A stretch of DNA of 64,000 nt, from positions 29,459,456 through 29,523,455 of the forward strand of contig OZ024875.1 in NCBI GenBank assembly GCA_964017185.1. The letters run 5' to 3'. Below, piece after piece: positions 33,601-43,800 of this stretch. The position numbers and the translations under genes are program-made. Source of the stretch: Rugalucina vietnamica (Eukaryota; Mollusca; Bivalvia; Lucinida; Lucinidae). How positions within the stretch are numbered: position 1 is the first letter of the stretch; each line of letters starts with the position of its first letter. The notes beneath the pieces are model-generated. The model had not been told where the DNA came from and made no database searches. It worked only from the letters and a program-made list of their open reading frames with translations.

Positions 33601-36600
33601 CAAACCTGTCCCTAAGTGCTTGTTCTAGAAAAGCCTCAAACTCACAGTTCTCACACAATTTCCGTAGTTCTGCCAAAAACTGATTCACCGTTTCTCCTTC
33701 ACCCTGTTTGCATTGGTGAAATTTAAACCGTTCCGCAATAATAAGAGGTTTGGGCCTGAGATGATTCTTGACTAATGCAGTCAGCTCATCAAAAGTCTTC
33801 TCTCCCGGTTTTGCTGGTGATGCTAAATTTCTCATCAATGTATAAGTCTTGGCTCCTAATACAGACAGTAAAATCGACCGTTTTATACCCGCATCATCAA
33901 TCTTGTTGGCAATAAAATAATGCGAAAGCCTCTCAGAATACTCCTCCCAATTTTCGCTGTAGAGGTTAAATTCGTCGATTTTCCCGAAGACAGCCATATC
34001 TGAACCCTAATGTCCGATAGACAAACTGTTCATAACCGAAAATTGCAGTGTTCCATAACCTCGTCGCCACTATTGTATATGGGGGTTCTTAAAGTTCAAT
34101 AAACACAGAATCTTCGCAGTTTGACTTTATTCTTTTATTCCCGGATGAACAGACTGACAGAGCGGAGTTAAGTACGCATACTCAATAAGACATGTGCGAG
34201 GATGCACTTGTTTGGTTATTTACGTAAAAACATGAGCACAAGACAGTTTATCTAGTGCAAACACAACAAGATAGTCCGTAAAAAGCTATTCATAGCTACA
34301 TGTAATGTAACTACCCGACTTAAAATAAATTTTGACTTTGACTTTGCCTTTCATATACATGTGCATGAAAGGGCCTACTGTCTAAACACCATCTTCCAGA
34401 AACTGCATTTTTCAAAATCTCACTTTTCTGAAAACCCTCAAGAAAATATGACCATGTCACCCTTTTGCATTCCATAAGTCCTAAAAAGTGCCACAAAAAT
34501 TTCGAAAATCGGTTAACAAATTAACATTTTATGCCAGAAAGTTATCTTGGATAGGGCTTTTTACATTGTAAAAATGTCAGCAAGGGAAGTAACTATTTTC
34601 CCGGAAAAAATGCAGAAAGATGACAGTCATATTTTTCTTGTAGTGTTTCACAAAAGTGAGATTTTAAAAAATGCAGTTTCTGAAAGATGGTTTTCAGACA
34701 GTAAGCATACTAGGTAGTGATATGGAAGCTCAGTTTGGGACCTTCACACTCATGGCCTCCAGGAAGAACTGGAAAAGGTCCAAAATTGTGCGGCAAGGTT
34801 TGTGACTGGAAATCATGTTTTTGAATTGGGAGCATGACTCAGACTGGCATTTTAGGTCAACTGAAATGGGTATCTCTTAAGAAAAGGAGGAAGGATAGTA
34901 GACTTATATTGCTACACAAAGGTCTAAAGGGTAAAGCCAGAATACCCGCAGATGACCTTATCCCGAAGAATAGGCATGGTAGAAATCAACACTATGGCTT
35001 TTCAGATACCTTCAGCTAGCAAGTAGTTTCTTTCCACAGACTATCAGGGACTGGAATGACCTTCCTGATACTCTGATCTCCTCTGCTGAAATGTCTGATG
35101 ACTGTGTGTCCAAGTTCGCATCTCTTGTGAGAGCCAGGGACTAATTTCCCTCCTGTCGCACCCCCTTGGTGAAGTATTGTCAGTTTGGCATATCACCAGT
35201 TAAACCATTCAGATATCATTTCAAATGTCCCAAGTGTTTTCTTTAGGGCGATGGAATTCAGCTCAGCGGTTTTGTACAGATTCTGAGCTATTTGTAAGGT
35301 TAAATTTAAATTGAAGGTAGAAGACACAGAATAAACAATCACAAGTGGATCAGATTTGACATATATTTTATTGGTCAACCGGTTTCGGTCTCACGACCTT
35401 CATCATTGTAAGGTTGTGGGTTAGCGTCTAGTCATTGGCGAATATGTTTCTGTCAAAAAATATTTGAAAAATTAAGAATGTATGTAAGAGCTCGGCAGAC
35501 TGTATGTGGTCCGGCTGTCGCCCTCCGTACACGGTGATTTCAAAGGCTCATTCTTGGAAGCCAAAACCTGTCCTGGCTTTCCTCCAGCTCAGGCAGCCCT
35601 CGTCATAGCTCTAAGCTGCATCTGGGGAAGGGACTGTAGAAATAATTATCATATAACAGTTGCCATTGGATAATTTGGATTATCAACCTGCACTGAGTAT
35701 TTGAGCCTGTGCGTGACAAAACCAACAATTTGGGTTCCGACCAGGTCCGACACAAACCAGCCTGTACAGTCACAGACGATGGTTAGAGGCTGGAAATTTT
35801 GGATTTAGAAAGTAGAGGAATTGTACTATCCGTGTAGCGAAAACAAAGGCGCTGATCAGCTTCGCGGTCACCGCGAAGCTGATCTGCGCCTTTGTTTTCG
35901 CCTATGCAGATTGTTGGTTTTCCCATGCAGCGGCTCATTTAGTAATTGTAGATATCTCTTAACAGATCACTGAAGGACCTACCCCAGAGTTATGCAGGAC
36001 AGGTTGTATCAACAGGGAAGTTCAGTGATGAATACCTTGCTCCCCTGACGAGTGACAACAAACACAACACTGTTGTCTTTCTACAGGATAAGGTAAGTGA
36101 GCCTTCGCATGAGAAAACCAACAATTTGGGTTTCCGACACAAATCGGGCTGTACAGTCATAGAAGCAGACTAGACCCTTGTTACTGCACAGCTGATCTGC
36201 ATCTTTGTTTTCACATACATACAGATTGTTGGTTTTCTAGCGTGGCGGTTCATTAGTTATGTTATTGTAAACTGGTCGAAAAATTAGATTTACTACATAC
36301 ATGTACATTCTACAGTTTAGTAAGTAAATAGTTTATTAGCGTGTCACATGCCTATGTTCAAAGCATATAAAACATGATATGAGCCTCCTCATGGGAAAAC
36401 CAACAATCTGCATAGGCGAAAACAAAGACGCAGATCAGCTTCGCGGTTACCGCGAAGCTGATCAGCGCCTTTGTTTTCGCTACTCGGATAGTACAATTCC
36501 TCTTCTACTTAAATCCGAAATTTCAAGCTTCTAGCTCTGTTCTGTGCTTGTACAGGCCGGTTTAAGTCGGACCTGTTCGGAAACCACATTGTTGGTTTTT

Positions 36601-39600
36601 CCACGAGGTGGCTCATATAAAAATACAATAAGTTAAGACACACAGCTGGCATTTTCCAGCTTAACGAGACACACAATGCAATTAAGACCCTTTAGTCACT
36701 GTTACAATGTCCAACAAATTAGACTTACATAAAAAGTGCTTCTAAAAGTTGAAAACTGAATTGCAAACAAAGTGAAAAAAGTATTATTCTTTTTAAGAAA
36801 TAAAGGGAGGGATTTTTTTTTTTTTTTTTCAAATGAAGTACATGAACATACATGTACATAATAAACTGTCAGACAAAAATTTGGATTTTTTTTCTTTCTT
36901 TTATAATAAATCACTTTCATTCTTACTGTATCTTGAAATCAAACTTGGCCATGATTTTATATCAGCTGCCATTTTTTCACTCTGGCAATTTTATTACCTC
37001 TTACTACATAACCTTCTTCGATGTCTCCTTATTTGCATGTTTGTCTATTCTGTTTCTAGTTGAGCCTTGAAGATTTCACCCACCATGCTGATGTGTACAA
37101 CCCAAACAGTGAAGGTGGTGCTTTCAAGAATATCAAGGTATGTCCTCCAACTGTTGAGATACTACAGTGATTGAGAACAAAGAATGCAGATACACATGTA
37201 TAATCAGTATAACGTTGTAGGTTCACTAGGATAGAAATACCTCTGTGGGGAAAACTTACCACTGATCAAAATGATCAGTGACAAGTTGTTCCCACACAGA
37301 TATTTCTCAAACTGGCCCCGAGGTTATAAAACATTTATTGTGCTCAGCTCAGTTGAGACTAAAATTAATCCTGTTCATAAATGTTAAAATGACAATTGTT
37401 GGCATTTTAACATTTATGAGCAGGATAAATTACAGGCTTTGGTGATCTAAACCTGAAATTTTAATTTATCTGAGCTATTTCAGTATTTATGAGCACTTTA
37501 AGTTTCAAGCTCAGCTGAGAATGAAAAAAGTTTTATAACCTCGAGGTCAGGTTTGACTTATTGATTTTACCTGTTGGTTGTTCTCCGTCTCCTTGTTGTC
37601 TTTGGAACACTAGGTTTACTGTTCAGTTTGCATTGAGCTGAATTGCTTATTTTTTTTAAAACCTAAACAAATTATTGAACCATAGAGTAATGTGTTTAAA
37701 AGATGAAGAGGTGCGTGTAATTGCAAATAGGTTGAATTGCAAATTACATAGGCAATAATGTTACATCATAGCATGACAATGCTTATAAAGCATCCAAAGC
37801 TATTTTAAGAATGGTTAAATTTGCTGCTGGTTAAATAAAAGTTTTAACACAATTGAGAACCGATCCTTGTAATATAATAAACATGTACTATAATAACTAC
37901 ATGTACCACTACTTTGGTGCTCTGACTTCAATGTCTATTTTCCAATTCCCTTTCTTCGACAGGGTGCCATGGATGAGCAGTTTTCAGTCCACCTCTCAGC
38001 TGTGAAGAAGCCACAGGAAGCCATTGACACCATTGTCTCCTCCTTTCCTGGAGAGGTACACAGGGTAGACAACTCTGATCAACTTGACTCTCTACAACTG
38101 GAGGAAGGAAAACAGCATCTCATCCTGGTCACTCTGCCACCAACCAGAGGGAAAGATGAGGCTAAGGCCTTTGCTGACAATGGTATTTGAACCTTCTCAT
38201 GAGAAAACCAACAATCTGCATAGGCGAAAACAAAGGCGCAGATCAGCTTCGCGGTAACCGCGAAGCTGATCAGCGCCTTTGTTTTCCCTACACGGATAGT
38301 ACATTTCCTCTTCTACTTAAATCCGAATTTTCAAGCTTCTAGCTCTTTTCTGTGCTTTAACAGATCGATTTGTGTTGGACCTGTTCGGGAACCGTATAGT
38401 TGATTTTCCCACAACACGGCTAATTTGTTTAACTCATTTACTCTCAATAGCACAGGAAGTATCGTCTTAATCCTGACATGTCAGAAGATGCTGTTTGGTG
38501 GCTTAGCTGTAACTCATCAAACTTATGAGTCATACTCATAGCATTGTGCATACATGTATAACCTGAAGATGACGGATGGTATTATTTATTATCTGCATAT
38601 ATGTATTTTGTGCATAACAAAAATTAAAAGGATGCTAAGACTGAGGCATTTGTTTTTGCTTCAGAGAACCTACTATCCTTCGCCTTTCTAAATTCAAAGA
38701 AATTTTAACTTGTAGCTTTCTTTAATATGTGCAAGCTTGTATGTATGAGACGATCCAAAAACCATGAAGACCCTTAAAATAAGGCATATGAACTAACTGA
38801 CTTGTTTTGTAGATGCAATGATGGGTAGATGTATGCACCATATGAACAAACGAGGAATAAAGTACACAGCCTTGTATACAGCAGGCTCGGTGGAAGAGGT
38901 AAGATTTGTCAGGTAATAGATAAATGAGCTGCCTCGTGGGAAAACCAACAATGTGGTTTCCGAACAGGTCTGACACAAATTGGGCTGCACAGTCACAGAA
39001 GCAGGCTAGAAGCTTGAAATTTAGGATTTAAGAAGAAGAGGAAGTGTACTATCCGTGTAGCAAAAACAAAGGCGCTGATCAGCTTCACGGTTACCGTGAA
39101 GCTGATTTGCGCCTTTGTTTTCGCATATGCAAATTGTTGGTTTTCCCATGAGGCGGCTCAAATGATGTACTTTCAATGAATTTGCTAAGTTATTATTGAA
39201 TTTGCTAAGCAGTTTCTAACCTCAGAATCTAACATGCCTTTGGCCATGTTGAAGTTCGAAAATTCCATTTATTAAAACTAATGCCATTGCTTTATGCTTA
39301 TTGATTGGAGAGATGTTCTGAGCTAAGTAAGCTAATCCAGCAAAATTACAGTGATGAAGTATCATGGCTGTACATGCTATTGTTTTCTATGAAGGAAAAA
39401 GAAATAGTAAAAAGCCAAAAATATATATTCCTTTGTAGGCTGCCGAAGAACCACAACATCTTGGCAGACGACTCCTAGCTGATGCACCCAAGACAGGAAA
39501 TGGAACATTCCAGAACCAAACATACTTCCTGCTTTACCTAACTGGAGTGAACCTGACCGTTGAAAACTCCCCTACAAACAGGAAGTCAATCTATCTGCCT

Positions 39601-40766
39601 GCCGATGATGGTACTGTGACAGCAAAGGAATCTTATAAGGATGAAGCATTAGAGTAAGCATAAGTTGCCTTTAAAGTGGAGTGGAACATATTATAAAGAT
39701 AAAAGATTTTGTAATTATAAGAGAGCAGACCTGTAGCTGCATTATTTGGTGATAATTTTGTAGTAGAAGCTGATGTACATGAAACAGAAGCAAATATCAA
39801 CCACTGAGAACTATTAATTGCTTTGAAACACTGTGGGATCCTTGAAAAATTTAGATTTTATTCTCCTTGGCTTTGATAGTCTTTCTTTAACTGTATTTAT
39901 AGACATATATTTTGTAAATAAAACAGCATCACTAGATAATCGGAAAACATGTTTATCTTTCAGAGTTGATATTACAATTACAGATGTTACTGATGTCTCC
40001 CTACAAATTGTGTAAGTTAAGACAACTTTTTAATTAACCAATTGATGACAAATAGAATCATCCATTGCTATCCTTTGGAGGAGGCCACTTTAATTTTTAG
40101 GGGCTTCAGGTGTGATTTTATTTTTTGCCCATTTTAAGCTCACCTGAGTCGAAGGCTCAAAAGGTGAGCTTATAGTATGGCCATGCTCCGTCGTCCGTCC
40201 AAAGTCTGTCCATCAGCTGTCCATCAGCTGTCCACAATTTCAAAGATCTTCTCCTCTGAAACCGCTTGGCCAATCAAAGCCAAACTTCATGTGGAGCATC
40301 CTTAGGAAGGGGGAACGAAAGTTTATATAAATGGTCCAGGTCACATGACCAAGATGGCCTCTGTGCCCATATATGGTAAAAACCATAAAAAAAACTTCTT
40401 CTCTGGAACCGGCGGATCAATTTCAAGGAAACTTGGTTTGTAGCATTGGAGACTCTGGCCCATTGTAGTTTATATAAATCATGACCTTGGGTTGACCTTG
40501 ACCTATTTTACCACAAGGTCAATTTTGGTAACATAGGCTTTTCAATGAAAAAAAGTGAAAACCTTGAATTATTCAGGAAGTTTTGTAGCCTGTGACCTGG
40601 AAGTTGGTAGATACAGACAACAATTTGAGCTCATTATGAAGTGTTGTGAGTGTTGAAGGTCAAGGTGATTTCTTGACCTTGGCCAAAGGTCATTAACAAA
40701 TTAAATGTAAAACTTAATTATGTCTCCCCCCGACAGGGTAGGGAGACATATTGTTTTTCCCCATGC

Positions 40767-40809
<43 letters not shown>

Positions 40810-43800
40810 ACAAATCGTGTCCGCTCTATAACTTGAAAACCGTTAAAGATTTTTCAATGAAACTTGGTACACTTATAAACCACGACGAGACGATGTGTCA
40901 TGCACAAGAACCTTAACTCTAGCTTGAGTATTTTTGGAGTTATTTCCCTTTGATTATTTTCGATACAGTTTCGTGTCCGCTGTATAACTTGAAAACCGTT
41001 AAAGATTTTTCAATGAAACTTAGTAAACTTGTAGACCACGACGAGACAATGTGTCATGCACAAGAACCATAACTCTAGCTTGAGTATTTTTGGAGTTATT
41101 TCCCTTTGATTATTTTCGATACAATTTCGTGTCCGCTGTATAACTTGAAAACCGTTAAAGATTTTTCTATGAAACTTAGTACACTTTTAGACCACGACGA
41201 GACGATGTGTCATGCACAAGAACCATAACTCTGGCTTGAGTATTTTTGGAGTTATTTCCCTTTGATTATTTTCGATACAATTTCGTGTCCGCTGTATAAC
41301 TTGAAAATCGTTTAAGATTTTTCAACAAAACTTGGTACACTTATTGAGCATGATCAGACGATGTGTCATGCACAAGAACCATAACTCTGGCTTGAGTATT
41401 TTATGAGTGATTTCCCTTTGATTATTTTCCATACAATTTCGTGTCCGCTTTATAACTCGAAAATCGTAAGAGTTATTTCAATGAAATTTGGTACACTTAT
41501 AAAGCACGATGAGATTACGTGTCATGCTAAAGAACCATAACTCTTGCTTGCATATCTTTGGAGTAATTTCCCTTTGATTATTTTCCATACAATTTCGTGT
41601 CCACCCTATAACTTGAAAACCGGAAGAGAAATTTCAGTGAAACTTGGTACACTTATAAAGCATGATGAGACGATGTGTCATGCACAAGAATTATAACTCT
41701 TGCTTTAATATCTTTGGAGTTATTTCCCTTTGATTATTTTTCCATACAATTTCATGTCCACTCTATAACTTGAAAACCATAAGAAATATTTCAATGAAAC
41801 TTGGTACACTTATAAAGCACGATGAGATGATGTGTCATGCTAAAGAACCATAACTCTTGCTTGCATATCTTTGGAGTTATTTCCCTTTGATTATTTTTCA
41901 TTCAATTTCGTATCTGCTCTATAACTCAAAAACCATTAGAGATTTTTCAATGAAACATGGTACACTTATAACTCTTGCTTGCATATTTTGGACATGCACG
42001 TAGAAAGGGGGGAGACATCAGTTTTCACATAGAAAACAAATTCTAGTTTTCTCAGTAACCGCTCAAACGATCAAAGCCATATTTTACATGTAGCGTCCTC
42101 GGGATGGGGGAATGAAAGTTTATATAAATAGTCAAGGTCACATGACCAAGATGGCCATGGCTATAAATTGCAAAAATGTTTAAAAATTTTCTCCAGAACT
42201 AGAATGCCTACAATTTTGAAGCCTGGCATGAAGCATCAGGGGGAGGAGCTCTACAAAGTTTATTTATATCATGACCCTGGGATGACCTTGACCTGTCTAA
42301 TGGCAAGGTCAGCAAAGGGCCCCCATGCATTTGAATGGGGAATATTGTCAAATTATCATTTGATGGGAAAATCTTTATGGAAATGGGCAAATGGACTGAA
42401 GATTTATGATTCTGAAAATAAATGTACTCCAGGGGCAGGTCTGCCCTCACCCCGGGGCAATATACATGTATATTACCATAATATTCAAAAATCTTCTTTT
42501 CTGATACCGCTTGGCGAATCAAAGCCAAACTTCGTGTTGAGCATTCTTAGGAAGGGAGAATGAAAGTTTATATGAATGGGCAAGGTCACATGACCAAGAG
42601 GCTATAAATAGCAAAAACCTTTAAAAAATCTTCTTCTCCAGAACCAGAAGGCCTATGATTTTGAAACTTGGCATGAAAAATCAGGGAAAGGAGCTCTACA
42701 GAATTTATATAAATCATGACCTTGAGATGACCTTGACCTATTTTATGGCAAGGCCAACATAGGGTGCCCATGCATTTGAATGGGGAAAATAAGTAAAATG
42801 TAATTAAAGGGTGGGAAACATGCTGAAAGTATGCAAATGCCAAATGGACAGAAGATTTATGTTTATGAAAAAAAATGTCCTCAGGGGGTTGTCTGCCCCT
42901 GCCCCAGGGCTATATACATGTATATGACCATAATATTCAAACATCTTCTTCTCTGAAACTGCTTGGCCAGTCAATGCCGAACTTTATGTGGAGCATCGTT
43001 AGAAAAGGGGGATGAAAGTTTATATAAATGGTTCAGGTCACATGACCAAGATGGCCACCATGGCTATAAATAGCAAAAACCTTTATAAATCTTATTCTTC
43101 AGAACCGGAGGACCTATGATTTTGAAACTTTGCCTGAAGCATCAGTGAATGGAGCTCTACAAAGTTTGTATAAATCATGACCCCTGGATGACCTTGACCT
43201 ATTTTATGGCAAGGTCAGCTTATGTCACATATCCCAGATCTCAGGTGAGTGTTTATAGGACCATTGGTCCTCTGGTTTGATCCTCTAAGCAAACAATAGC
43301 CCCAGATGGGATGCCACATCCTGCTAGCATCTATACTGATGGCCTATGTCCTGTAGGAACCCTAAGCTTAAATGAGTTAATGCTCACCCAGTCCTGGGCA
43401 CAATGTTGTAAATGGACATTGCCTAAAGAAAGAATGGTTTTACCCTTTGCCACCAGACTGTCAGACGCAACTTACTGTGGCCCTATTTAGCTTGAAGAGA
43501 AATTGTAACAAACATTGCCTATATAGCCAATGGGCAGTGGTTAAAAATATGTTATATGGTGTGACAAATCACTTGGCGAATTATCATTGCACTACTTTAC
43601 ACCTTTTCAATGCCACTGATTTTTATGCCCCCAACTTCGGAAGAAGTTGAGGCGGCATATTGGTTTGGGTCCGTCCAGTGCAGTGCAGTCAGTCTGTGAA
43701 GTGCGTGAGTAACGCTTAGCATTCGGTCAGGAAACGTTAGAACTAGGATCTTAAAATTTGGTATGTGTTTGTATATGAAAATTAAGAGGACCCTCATTGT

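Larger units (their letters stand above)
27850..34340 (-). mobile_element. Ty3/gypsy LTR retrotransposon, broken and 3'-truncated
   Basis: Minus-strand order is putative 5' LTR (about 34340-34065), primer-binding region TGGCGACGAGG near 34065, gag, protease, reverse transcriptase, RNase H and integrase: the Ty3/gypsy order. It is antisense inside ATP6AP1 intron 1. It is interrupted by half a MITE (32772-32937), a hAT-like element (30394-32501) and a SINE (28083-28350), and carries an in-frame stop and several frameshifts. No 3' LTR or polypurine tract was found below 27850. Confidence 0.85.

Noticed and set aside
36093..39438. Introner (MITE-created intron) hypothesis for ATP6AP1 introns 2, 4 and 5
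   Set aside because: The MITEs sit beside the donor but do not extend to the acceptor; each intron contains several hundred bases of other sequence, so the elements did not create these introns whole.
42168..42563. 131-residue frame in ATP6AP1 intron 7
   Set aside because: Lies wholly within tandem units of a HINE-like element; related copies of the unit do not keep the frame open.
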